From positions 85,526 to 149,525 of the forward strand of contig JBAMJV010007414.1 of assembly GCA_037951105.1 (NCBI GenBank): 64,000 nt of DNA, written 5' to 3'. A program made the position numbers and the translations under genes. A model generated the notes under the pieces. It was not told where the DNA came from, made no database searches, and saw only the letters and a list, made by a program, of their open reading frames with translations. This stretch comes from Echinarachnius parma (taxonomy: Eukaryota; Echinodermata; Echinoidea; Clypeasteroida; Echinarachniidae). Below are positions 13,690 through 23,767 of the stretch, piece after piece (positions within the stretch are counted from its first letter, which is position 1; every line of letters begins with the position of its first letter).

Positions 13690-13818
13690 AGAAGATTATG
13701 TAACATGGGCCAATTACCTGTCAACAACCTATAGATTCACAACCCTTTCATGTCCAGTCCCTTCTTTGAACTCCCAAGAAATAATACTTTTCACTTTCTC
13801 TTTCTTACTTTTCCCCCC

Positions 13819-14242
13819 GGGGGGGGTACTCAGATTATAGTAGGACGGGGGTGTGCGGCTGAGACCTCCAAACCCATACCCACATCTAAGGGTCCTTTTG
13901 CGAAAAGGGGACCCATGTCTAAGGATTTTTTTTCGCCTGCGGCGCATGTTTTGGGCGTATTTCCCGCTGCGGGGCATGTGTTTTGGCGTATTCCCGCAAA
14001 TTTTGTGGTTTTAAGTTAGCGAGCGTAGCGAGCTTGAAAATTTTTGCTATTTCACATCGGCAAACCCAAAAATCCCGTATAAAAAAGGGAAAATTTGAAA
14101 AAGGGGACCCATGTCTAAGGATTTTTTTGATGAAAAGGGGACCCATGTCTAAGGACCTTTCTTGAAAAAGTCACCCTTCCGAGCGGCACATCCCCGTATA
14201 CCCAATATACGTGAGTACCCCCCCCCCCCCCCCCCCCCCCCC
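13819..14242. mobile_element. Inverted-repeat element with G/C-run ends
   Basis: The left end (G run, then GGTACTCA, later GGGGGTGTGCGGCT) mirrors the right end (GAGCGGCACATCCCCG, TGAGTACC, then a C run). Inside, the block GGGGACCCATGTCTAAGGA occurs three times. No transposase is present; the superfamily is not assigned. Confidence 0.75.
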
Positions 14243-15521
14243 GGGCTTTTCCCCTTTCATTAGCCCTTTTACATCAGAACTAGCTTTCACAAAAGAATAC
14301 ATTTTCCCTAGGTCTATTCGCTCCAGTATAACTTTCAACAGGGAGTGTTTCACAAAGCTTTATATCTAGACGTAAATATGTAAGTCTCTTTTTTCACTAG
14401 AGACATTTGTCATAGAGCACAGTGCAAAAAAAGAATGAGTGAAATTACTTTTCCTGCGCAAGGAAGATTAAAAAGCAGTCACGGAATAGATTTCACAAAA
14501 GAATACCTTTTCCCTAGATCTATCCACTTCAGTATAACTTTGAACAAAGGGTGTTTCACAAAGTTTTATGTTAAGACATAAATCTGAAAATGCCACCCTG
14601 GGACTACATAGGTTTTTAAAATAACACAAAAGATTAAAAGAATCATGAAAACAGTTCTTGTCCCTGTACTGTCTAGTTAATTCAAATTCACTTCCGAATG
14701 TTTTTTTTTCTGGTCCAAGTTCATTCAAAGGAATAATAAATTCACTCCAAGACATCAATTGTACAACCATGTTATTCCTAGGTATAACATGCCCCCAGCT
14801 GATGTTGAAATAAGATCAGATGGAGGAAAATTTGTCTGAACTTTCTCTGAAGTAGAGACATTTATCATGACTGCTGAGAACAATGGTTAGTAAAGTAAGT
14901 GAAAAGCCAGATAAAATATTCCAATGTCAAACAAATTATGAATTACCCAGCTGGCTCAGATATACTTTAAAAGAAAAGCAGAATCAAACCTTCAAAGATA
15001 TGATCCCAATAGTATGAAAATGTTAAGGAAACAATACAGTTTGTAAGGTATTTGCAAGGAATTATACATAAATAAATACTAGAAAAGTGTAACATCAGGA
15101 AATAATTTCAAGTTGCACACATATTAGAGGTGCAAAAATGGGGAATGAAACAAATAATACATATTTTGAAAGAGTAGTTATCCACCACCCCTAAAACTCA
15201 ACACTAATATCTCAAAATGTTAAATATATTTCTATTCTCTGCCAGATGTTTGCGATTTCCATGGAGTTATTACAGGAACTACCAGGTTAACGCAGATATT
15301 GGGATAATGAAATAACTTCAATGTAATGTGCATATATATACACTTGTCGAACCAAGAATGTGTAATTTTTACCACGTTTCAGGCTTCACTTGAAAAAGAA
15401 TAGCCCAAGACACGCTTCAAAATACCAATTCTGGGCTCAATATCATACTAATATGATATAATTACCCGGATATTAAAAAGGAAAGCAAAAATTAGCTTTT
15501 CCCATCAATAAAATTAATTAA
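14243..15521. other. ZIP intron following exon 4, nothing recognised
   Basis: Two similar stretches (14275-14345 and 14490-14560, TAGATCTAT/CAGTATAACTTT) suggest a local duplication. No further ZIP exon identified. Confidence 0.5.
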
Positions 15522-15593
15522 CCTGTTCCCTGCTATATGTTGTAATCCCCAAAGAGTTAATACAGGACCCACCAGGTTCCCATAGGCAATGGG
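15522..15593. mobile_element. 72-bp TTAA mini-MITE, copy near ZIP exon 4
   Basis: Same length and plan as 17984-18055, with TTAA at 15518-15521 and 15594-15597. It lies just 3' of exon 4's donor, in the next intron. Confidence 0.75.
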
Positions 15594-15605
15594 TTAACAT
15601 CTTAC

Positions 15606-15803
15606 CAGCTTCTTTCTGGGCCTGTGCTGACACATCCGCATGAACTGCTCAAAGACGAAGAAGCTGAAGATGCCGAGGAGGACGATGCAGCCGCGCCAAA
15701 CGACGATATGTTTGCTGCTCGCCGTTGCCGGGGGCGTGGCATGCGTTGCGTGTTCACCAGACGCAGATGCAGTTTCTTCGCTGTGACCATGGATTCCAAA
15801 GGC
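15606..15803 (-). CDS. ZIP transporter coding exon 4 (loop and TM3)
   Basis: The 198-bp exon of exactly 66 codons runs from TGTAAAG|GCC to AAGCTG|gtaaga (phase 0 to 0). It begins AFGIHGHSEE, continuing the HLLPH end of TM2, and includes a small polar loop rich in Ala, Thr and His. TM3 follows as IVVWRGCIVLLGIFSFFVFE. It ends in a basic stretch, QHRPRKKL, the start of the large cytoplasmic loop expected after TM3. The next exon is not visible before the left window edge; loop exons are poorly conserved, so one could be missed. Confidence 0.87.
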
Positions 15804-16076
15804 CTTTACACAAATAACAAACACAGAATCAAAAATAATTTGAATACATTGTAATTGAAGTCATTTCAAATATAAAAGATGCAACATGTATCATGCAAAC
15901 TTTCATGCAATTCAGTTTAATTAGTACAATGACATGAATTTCTAAAATATACAAAACTTCTATATTATCTGCCTCACTTTGGTTGATCATGTGCACTTAT
16001 CCTTTAGGTTGTGTCAAGTTTATGTAGCTTCTGCATTGAAAAGGGTATTTTATGGAAGTACCGCCATCATATCAGA

Positions 16077-16152
16077 GCTTTGTAGCTCAACGGCTAGAAT
16101 ACCAGTCTAGCATCCAAAGGTCTCATGGTTTGATTTTCATTCGAAATTTTTG
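16077..16152 (+). repeat. tRNA-like relic or tRNA-derived SINE head
   Basis: TGTAGCTCAACGGCTAGA looks like an A box, and GGTTTGATTTTCATT like a decayed B box at the right spacing, with CCAAAGGTC between. The acceptor stem does not pair well, so a working tRNA is unlikely. Confidence 0.45.
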
Positions 16153-16361
16153 TTATTATAATCCAGCATTTTTGATGCCGTTATAGATGGTATTTCAACT
16201 AGAGTGGCTAAGATCTCGAGACATTCTTCATGTTTTTCAATGCTTCACGTCTGTGTGTTTATTGTTTGTACCCTGTTCCAATTTGTGATGTAATGCAAGT
16301 GAGAAAATTAAGACATTATCTTTTTAATATTAAATTAAATTTCGGAGAGACTTTTCCTTAC

Positions 16362-16537
16362 GTGTGGGAGGAGATGGAGCACCGCGTCGCCACTGAGGGT
16401 GCCCACCGCCATGGCAACGAGAAAGGAGAGCAGACGACCGTAGGCCTGAGGGAACCGCTGGATACATGGCACCATCATGATACAGGTAACGGATGCAACG
16501 CTAATCATGGTCACCGCTCCGATGGCATAGCCCCAAA
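16362..16537 (-). CDS. ZIP transporter coding exon 3 (TM1 and TM2)
   Basis: The 176-bp exon runs from TCTCCAG|TTTGGGGC to CCACAC|gtaagg, entering in phase 1 and leaving in phase 0. It encodes WGYAIGAVTMISVASV (TM1), a short loop with RFPQAYGR, and SFLVAMAVGTLSGDAVLHLL ending PH (TM2). The AVGTLSGDA.LHLLPH signature is diagnostic for ZIP transporters; its His and Asp lie near the metal path in the family. A partial copy of the acceptor and first 30-odd exon bases lies upstream at 16671-16757. Exon 4 follows after 558 bp and continues the reading frame as LLPH-AFGIHGHSEE, as in known LIV-1 ZIPs. Confidence 0.92.
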
Positions 16538-16670
16538 CTGGAGAAAGGGAAAACAAATAGCAAAAGAACATTTTACAGCCTTTTCTTTAAAATAAAGTTG
16601 TCATGCGTGCCGTTGCTAGACTGCAGGTCGCCATTTTGAACTAGGCTGGTTTATGCATACTATTCAGATT

Positions 16671-16757
16671 TATCATGGTCACCACTCCGATGGCATAGCC
16701 CCAAACTGAGGAAAGAGAAAACAAAGAGCAGTTATTATATGAGAACATTTTATGGAC
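16671..16757 (-). pseudogene. Partial duplicate of ZIP exon 3 acceptor and exon start
   Basis: This stretch matches 16499-16590 closely: the intron end, an acceptor (CCTCAG|TTTGGGGC, edge 16705) and about 34 bases of exon 3. It then diverges. If spliced in frame it would meet a TAG after roughly twenty codons, so it cannot replace exon 3. It is a decoy acceptor or a broken duplicate. A small dispersed repeat (16608-16660, also at about 880-930 inverted) separates the two copies and may have driven the duplication. Confidence 0.75.
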
Positions 16758-17136
16758 TTTTCTGAAGATTTCTCTCTTCTTAAGCGCTAATTAACAACAC
16801 TCTGGACAAACCCTGAGTTTACCCTGCCTGGAGGAGGAGAACTTTGCAATCAGTCGCAAAGTTGGGATTTAATGCAAGTCTGAATTTGAGTCTGAATCAG
16901 TGCCAATTTGTGTATTTAGGAGTATTTTGTGGGTTGTGTTGCAATTGATTATAACTCTTTATGCGACAGCCCTATGGTGGAGATCTTCATTAAAAAGAAT
17001 TAGCAGATAAATAAACAATATTTGTCTTTGTTTGTTCTGGATTTCACTTGCCCACAAGGAAAAGAAGTTAAAATCTAGCATTGGTTTAGATGGGACAAAC
17101 AATAATAAATACAAAGACTTGAAATCATTTCGGTAA

Positions 17137-17366
17137 CATCAGAAGAAATAAGTAAATTCCTTTTTTCAGGCATTGTAACCTCATTCTACTTTCTATAACC
17201 CTACATGAACTCTACAAATTGAAAGACGCAGCAAGATGTCTGAAAAAATCTATCAGAAGAAATTTAAGTCAATTCCTTTTTTCAGGCAGTGTAACCTCAT
17301 TCTACTTTCTTAACCCTACATGAACTCTACAAATTGAAAGACGCAGCAAGATGTCTGAAAAAATTA
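17137..17366 (+). repeat. Tandem duplication, period about 115 bp
   Basis: CATTCTACTTTCT, CCCTACATGAACTCTACAAA and ACGCAGCAAGATGTCTGAAA occur twice. Confidence 0.92.
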
Positions 17367-17983
17367 AAAACTTGTTTACTAGGAGAAAAATAAAATACAA
17401 TTGAGGCACCCGATACCTAGATACGTTCAGGTTATTAGAAGGAAAAACAACTGTTATACTCATAAAATACTTCTATATCCAACATATATATTTTAGAAGA
17501 AAAAAAATCATATTATTTACTTTTCACAGTGTGTGATTCCTAACCCAAACATTCTTAACCCTGCCTCGGCGGGAAGTAAAGCTCAAACAATCGATGCTAA
17601 ATGAATTCATGGGAGCATGAAAATTACACCACGAGACACTGCGCAGCATGCAGGTATATTGTCCTTGTACTATTCAAGGTTGCGCACCATCGTTTAATCA
17701 TACAGAATATTCACAGGGTCATACCTGTATAGGTAGAAAATCCATTTAGGAAGCATTTTCAAGTTCACAGTAAGAACATTTCATGAAGCACAAGGATACT
17801 GCATATATGTCTAGTTGGTGAATTAGACTTAGCAAGGAACTAAGCTAGCGGGGTTTTTAATGAATATGGGGGCCAGGTTCTCATACAAGTGATATTATAT
17901 TCATTTAAGATTTTTCCCAAAGTGATATTTGAGACTCCAATCATACCATTTTAAGATTCTTCTGAACGGTGTGCGACAGTTAA

Positions 17984-18055
17984 CCCATTCACTACAAGAT
18001 TCTGAAATCTCCATAGACTTTGTACACACCCCACCCGGTTCCCATAGTCAATGGG
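17984..18055. mobile_element. 72-bp TTAA mini-MITE
   Basis: Starts CCCATTCACTACAAGATTCT and ends with CCCATAGTCAATGGG, flanked by TTAA on both sides (17980-17983, 18056-18059). Other copies are at 15522-15593, 28845-28917 and 47860-47931; a split copy spans 27757-27790 plus 28050-28080. TTAA targets and CCC...GGG ends suggest piggyBac-type mobilisation. This copy is inserted into an older AGGG-ended repeat. Confidence 0.82.
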
Positions 18056-18214
18056 TTAACTAGAATAGAAACACTGTTTTCTAGTGGGGAAAAAAGGTGA
18101 AAATCTATGTCAGATTTTATTACCTACTGCCCATTGATACTGTACAATCAAAAATGTTTGGAGCACATTTCATTCAATCAAAAATATCTCGATGATTAGA
18201 GAGACATTAAAATA

Positions 18215-18440
18215 ATCAAAACCTGTTTCATTCTTTTGTTACGGTATGCCAAACAACAAGGTACAAGAGAAATGTGAAAGCTTAATCAAAACCTGTTTCA
18301 TTCTTTTGTTACGGTATGCCAAACAACAAGGTACAAGAGAAATGTGAAAGCTTCAAGTAACTTTGGTTGAATTTGAACAAGTTAATTGATCACTTGAACT
18401 TCAACCAAAATCATTTGGAGCTTTTACATTTCTCTTGCAA
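18215..18440. repeat. Tandem duplication plus inverted arm
   Basis: AATCAAAACCTGTTTCATTC ... GAGAAATGTGAAAGCTT occurs twice (18217, 18282); the following CTTTTACATTTCTCTTGCAA is its inverted partner. Related to the right half of MITE family 3. Confidence 0.8.
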
Positions 18441-19116
18441 CTTGCTGGGAACACAAAACTGAAACTTGACAGTTGTTGACTAGACTCTGAACTTTCTACA
18501 GCTGAGTGAACACTTCAGCGCTATTTTCACTAATCATGGGCAATTCAGTTTGAGAAAATCTACAGTAGATATGGGTTGAAAACAGACAAGGGCTTGCGGC
18601 AATGGTAGACATACAGTTTCTGCAGTCTCAGCCACTTTACAGCCCCTTTAACAGAAGACAATCCTACACCTAACTAGCAGTGAAACAAATATGCACAGGG
18701 GCTCGTACCTATTTAGCCCCTGAAATGCCCAAATGAGTCCTGATAATGATGAAGGAGTCCCTCTTTATACTTTCTCAGAGAACAATCAAACTAAATTTAA
18801 GGTGCTGTTATAGTCAGGCAAGCTTGAAAGAAGCACTCGGAAATTAAATTTGATTTTTTCCCTACCTGTCAAGTATAACCATTCCTTTTTTGTATCTATC
18901 TGACAAAGTGTATGTATTTGCCTTTCACCAGAATACCAGGATATATGCCTTCCATGATATTGAGATCAAGTAATAATAATATCATGGGTAATAATAGCGC
19001 CAGGATTGTCACATCACGAAGGACATAACTGCGCTCTATAAGTGGCCATTATTATTATTTTTTAAGAGGACATGTACATACAAAAGCAAACATATATTCT
19101 TTAATAGCAGATAGAC

Positions 19117-19593
19117 CCCGTGTTCACACACACAAATTTCATCCCTATCATGACTAAAGAATCAGCAGCTGACTATAGCTATACGATGAAATTCGTGTGT
19201 CTGAACGCTGACTAACGAAACGACGTATCGTTAGTCACGACTAACGAAACACGGGTTTTATCGTTGTTTCGTACGAGAGCTAACTATAGAATCACGCTCT
19301 TTTCGTGTGTGAACAACAGTCGCTCGCTTAATCATGATTAGCTATACGACTCGTAACTAACTGGGCGTGGCTTAACGTGAACGTTCGCGCGAACAGGACA
19401 ACACACTGCGCAGTAGCAAACTGCGCACTTATTCGATGTTCGGTGCACCTGGAAGCCAGCTGTTGTGGAATCTTGGCTTTGTGTGTGAACGTAAGAGGTA
19501 GTTTGGTTTAATCATGACAAACGATACGTCGTATCATTAGTCATGATTCTTTAGTCATGATTAAGGGATGAAAATGTTTGTGTGTGAACACGC
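19117..19593. mobile_element. MITE absent from the paired duplicate
   Basis: CGTGTTCACACACACAAATT at the left mirrors TTTGTGTGTGAACACG at the right, followed inward by CATCCCT/AGGGATG. Copy B has an uninterrupted sequence at about 23312, so the insertion came after the duplication. Target duplication is not clear; superfamily not assigned. Confidence 0.85.
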
Positions 19594-19763
19594 TGAGAGA
19601 TAGGATACACTGGCATAGATCTGAGGAAAGTTCTTTTACATGTATGTGGAGGTGGGGATGAGTGCATACTAGTAGATCATCCCACCTGAGCAAAAGGTAT
19701 CACAAATTTACAGATCTACGCCAGTCCAGTGGATCATTGACCAACAATAAAATAAAGGGTTAA

Positions 19764-20318
19764 AGGGAAAGTTGAGTTTTGGTAGAGAGGGCGCTAGACT
19801 ACTTAATTGGTTTGTGAGGTAATGAAAAACTGAGTGTAAAATTTGAAAGAGCATAATATTTAAACAATAAAATCATCTTTGTTTGATCAAAATCGGTTCA
19901 GAAACGGCTGAAATATCCATAAATATAACAATTTGTAATAAACCCGGGGCCCCGGGTTTATTAGAGAATTTTGAACCAGCCGTTAAAAATTCAAAAAAAT
20001 GCTTCCTCTTTTCAAAAAGTTACAAAATAGGTATTTCAATAGTTGTTGGTTATTTCTCTATCTAATCACTATTTCAACAAAGCATCACATGCACAATATT
20101 TTATTCAAAATGGTTAAAACCGATGAGTGTTTAGAGAGCGCCCTCTTACGTTTTAACGGCTCTTTTTGAATGATAACATGATCTTTACGACGTCATTTGT
20201 AATTTTGTGTTCCTTTCTAGTTATAACTATTAGTTTGTAATGTAATGATGCAGGTTTTGGTTACTAAAATTCAGTTTCACTAAAACTGTACTCTCCTTAC
20301 CAGAACTCAACTATCCCT
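19764..20318. mobile_element. TTAA-target MITE family 1, copy 1
   Basis: 555 bp, ends AGGGAAAGTTGAGTTTTGG and CCAGAACTCAACTATCCCT, TTAA on both sides (19760-19763, 20319-20322). Copy B shows a single TTAA at 23838-23841. Other copies are 29595-30141 and 62923-63425, with an end fragment at 62153-62177. No ORF of note. Confidence 0.93.
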
Positions 20319-20780
20319 TTAAAGGAAGTTTGGCAATATCAATAACTTCCCTTCTGGTAACAATGGGTATACTTAGCTAATTATTGCTGTGTGTGTAGTA
20401 CAAGCAGATAAAATGTTATTGCACTTATCTGCTAGTACTGGGGCATGTAATGTTGAACTTACATCTATAATTAATTTTAAGTCATAATAATTCTCAATAT
20501 ATTATTTATAATGTTTGTTTGTTCTTGTCTGTTTTATGGTGGACCGGGCAACACATGTCACTTGTGTCAATATTTCTCAAGTGATCATTTTCTGTATGGT
20601 ACGTCACTTTTTATATTAGATATCGTCTGTACAATGAGTAAACATCCCAGCTAGATGTCAAATAGTCTTTTATCAAATGCAAACAGCAAACTAGATACAT
20701 TGCTACTACCATACGTGACCGGCTATAGCAAAACCCTGCACTTGTCGGTAAAAATCAAAATGGAGATTTTCATACCATTA

Positions 20781-21217
20781 GGCCCCAAAAAAAAAATTGT
20801 TTGATTGGCGTAACGGGCAACCAAAAATTAGGGTAGGTCGGTCGGGATTTTTAAATTTATTTTTTAATATGAAGATATGCATGCTGGCCCTGGCCGGCGG
20901 CATAAACATTGTACATGCATGCGCTGCATAGGTACCGCGTATACGTACATTGCATGTACTGTATACAATATTCGCGCCTTCATCGCCTCGCGGGGAAAAA
21001 GCGATATCGCAACACTTCCGGGTTTTTAGTGCAGCAAATATATCGATCGCAAATGCAGCGCGATACTCAGGCGATAGCAATTTTTTCGCTTCGATATGCT
21101 TCGATATACACAACGATACATAACGATATTGATCGCAATCGGCAAAAACCTCTAGGGTCGGCGGTATTTTTAGGGACGGGCGGGTTACGCCAATCCAACA
21201 ATTTATTTTTTTTGGCC
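20781..21217. mobile_element. PIF/Harbinger-like MITE
   Basis: Ends GGCCCCAAAAAAAA...TTGATTGGCGTAACGGGC-type mirrored by GGTTACGCCAATCCAACAA...GGCC. Flanked by TTA (20778-20780, 21218-21220), and copy B has one uninterrupted ATTAGAAAGG. A 3-bp TTA duplication is the PIF/Harbinger habit. A 178-codon minus-strand frame across it is not a gene. Confidence 0.83.
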
Positions 21218-21428
21218 TTAGAAAGGCCTCATCAAAAACTTTCATTTGATGCTTTGTTCTAATTGGCGAAGATACAAGTCTTTTACACACATTATGTGAA
21301 CTTAAATTGCCCATTTCTTCAAAACATGACTTACCGACAAGTGCAGGGTTTTGCTATCTAGTCGGTCACATATACTGTCAACAGGATGGCTGTCCAAGGT
21401 GAACGTCCTTTACAGTCAAACCTGTCTT

Positions 21429-21740
21429 AGTGGCCACCTGATATATTTAGCAGCCAGCCTGCTTATAGTGGCCACCTGATATATTTAGCAGCCAACCTGC
21501 TTATAGTGGCCACCTGATATATTTAGCAGTCAACCTGCTTATAGTGGCCACCTGATATATTTAGCAGCCAACCTGCTTATAGTGGCCACCTGATATATTT
21601 AGCAGCCAACCTGCTTATAGTGGCCACCTGATATATTTAGCAGCCAACCTGCTTATAGTGGCCACCTGATATATTTAGCAGCCAACCTGCTTATAGTGGC
21701 CACCTGATATATTTAGCAGCTAACCTGCTTATAGAGGCCA
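21429..21740 (+). repeat. 38-bp minisatellite, about 8 copies
   Basis: The unit begins AGTGGCCACCTGATATATTT and continues AGCAGCCAACCTGCTTAT. The paired duplicate (about 24500-24555) has only one to two units. Confidence 0.93.
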
Positions 21741-21909
21741 CCAAATGTATGTGATCCCCTGCAGATAAAAGCTGTGTTATGGAACCTGTATACAGATGTC
21801 ACCTGTCTACAGTTGCCACTATTGATTCCTTCAGGCGGTCACTATGACAGGTTTGACTGTACATGTTCATATGCACAATTTTGCTGATAACACTAATAAT
21901 TAACTTTAA

Positions 21910-22550
21910 AGGGATCTGGTTTCTATGTTGACATGACAAAAGATTGGTAAATTGTGTTTTTCTGTGATCTAATATGTCCACTGAGTGATCAGTGATGTAT
22001 GAAAATTGAATGTAAAATGAGCGTTATATGGCCGAGTAATGAGCAAACTGCAAAGTGCTATTTACACACTGAATATTGTGTATTGTGTTTGTAGATATGA
22101 TTATTACTTGACACACCAATGTATATAATGTCTCCATAAACAATTGTATCCTTCATCCAAAGTCATTCACCCTAACCCTTTCCGGTAAACCCCATTGACT
22201 GATATGTTTTGTAAACAATTCCTCTCTGTGAAATCCCTTGTACAGTGTATGATATGTTATTTAGAGTTAGAGTGAGATATTACGAATGAAGCAACACTTG
22301 CTACTTCGACTCCAAGCAAAGCAGTCTTGTCCATTCCTTGCTCCTGAGTCTAGTATACTTTACATACACAAAACCAAGGATTTTTTTCTCTTCAAATTAA
22401 ATCATAAATATCTCAATAACAAATAGAGAGAAGAAGAAAAATTGATTTCATACTTCTGATAGTAAGAGGAAAACAACCAGGCATGAAAGAAGAACTAGTG
22501 ATGCAATTAGTGAGTTTTGTTGATTCAGCCATAAAAAGTTACTAGATCCC
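21910..22550. mobile_element. TTAA-target MITE family 2, copy in duplicate A
   Basis: Starts AGGGATCTGGTTTC after TTAA (21906-21909) and ends AAAAGTTACTAGATCCC before TTAA (22551-22554), which it shares with the next element. Interior matches 27274-27661 (GGCC.AGTAATGAGC.AA). Copy B retains only the right end. Confidence 0.75.
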
Positions 22551-22554
22551 TTAA

Positions 22555-22927
22555 AGGTGCACCTGTAAAGTGTCAGATATTGCCCAAAATGAAATTTGAG
22601 ACTTCAATCCTGTACCAAAATCATTGTAAGATATGTCCGAATGATGTGTGAAAGTTTCATTGAAAAAGAACACTGCTTTCCTGGTTAAAAAAGCGAAAAT
22701 ATGCATCAGCTTTTACAACGAATTACTGTATGACGTGTATGAGGTTTATGACCGTTCATTAACGCTCTTGAGCTGAATGATAGATATCGTTATACTAAAG
22801 GGGCATTTAAAAAAAATCTAACCCTATTTTATTCTTCTATTACCATTTAGCTAAAGAACACACTTAGAAGAGAAACGAGGAAGCTCCAAGTAATTTTCGT
22901 GGAGTTAGACACTTTACAGGCATCCCT
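22555..22927. mobile_element. TTAA-target MITE family 3
   Basis: Starts AGGTGCACCTGTAAAGTGTC and ends GACACTTTACAGGCATCCCT. Flanks are TTAA (22551-22554) and TTCA (22928-22931). Copy B has a single TTAA at 24636-24639, so the right flank is a mutated TTAA. A second copy is 36343-36934. Confidence 0.88.
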
Positions 22928-23362
22928 TTCAAGTGTTGATGAGATGCTTACATGTTATAATGTGTCAGTGTTTTCTGTGAAGCTTATTGTGTTGTGTTTG
23001 GTTGAATTCCATGTGAAAGTACACAAAGCTTTAATTTGGCTTTTACAATGAGCTTTTACAACGAATTACTGTATGACGTGTATGAGGTTTATGACCGTTC
23101 ATTAACGCTCTAGAGCTGAATGATAGATATCGTTATACTAAAGGGGCATTTAAAAAAATCTAACCCTATTTTATTTAAGGTGCTGTTATAGATCATGGGT
23201 AATAATAGCGCCAGGATTGTCACATCGCGAAGGACATCACTGCGTTCTATAAGTGGCCATTATTATTATTTTTAAGAGGACAGTTGTATACAAAAGCAAA
23301 CATATATTCTTTAATGGCAGATCGAGATAAGATACACTGGCATAGATCTGAGGAAAGTCTTT

Positions 23363-23497
23363 AACATAATAATAATAATATACTCGATTTATATAGCGCC
23401 TATCAAGATTGATAATCATCTCTAAGCGCTTTACAATGATATTATAACCCCAATCATCAGATGCATTCTGCAATCAATCCAGCACACAAGGTGCACG
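23363..23497. repeat. 'TATATAGCGCC' repeat inserted in duplicate B
   Basis: An AAT microsatellite, then TTTATATAGCGCCTATCAAG and CTAAGCGCTTTACAATG. Absent from copy A. This motif pair is a familiar dispersed repeat in marine invertebrate genomes. Confidence 0.7.
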
Positions 23498-23552
23498 TAT
23501 ACTATGGAGGTGGGGATGAGTGAATACTGGTAGATCATCCCACCTGAGTAAT

Positions 23553-23767
23553 GCCCGGCGCAGACAGAGCCGAATCGACCAGATCCGACTGGTTTTCAGC
23601 CTGATTAACTCAGTACGTGCTGCCTCAGGACTCCGGTTTTTCCAGTCAAGTGCCAGTCGGAATTCATTCAAGGCCGATTCAACATGTTGGATCGGTTCCG
23701 ACTGAGCGAAACTGACTCTAGCCTGACTGAAAACCAGTCGGATCGGGGCGATCTGTCTGCGCCGGGC
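23553..23767. mobile_element. 215-bp MITE specific to duplicate B
   Basis: GCCCGGCGCAGACAG / CTGTCTGCGCCGGGC with further complementarity through GATCCGACTGGTTTTCAG. Copy A has CCTGAGCAAAAGGTATCAC without it. The target duplication is not clear. Confidence 0.85.

Larger units (their letters stand above)
18799..23046. repeat. Segmental duplication, copy A
   Basis: Ordered blocks match copy B (23177-24775): GGTGCTGTTATAG, ATCATGGGTAATAATAGCGC, CATAGATCTGAGGAAAGT, ATGTTGAACTTACATCTATA, GCACTTGTCGGTAAAAATC and GAATTCCATGTGAAAGTAC. Copy A is longer because of later MITE insertions and a minisatellite expansion. Confidence 0.9.

Noticed and set aside
20778-21314. 178-codon minus-strand frame
   Set aside because: It spans a TTA-flanked MITE whose empty site exists in the paired duplicate; no domain.
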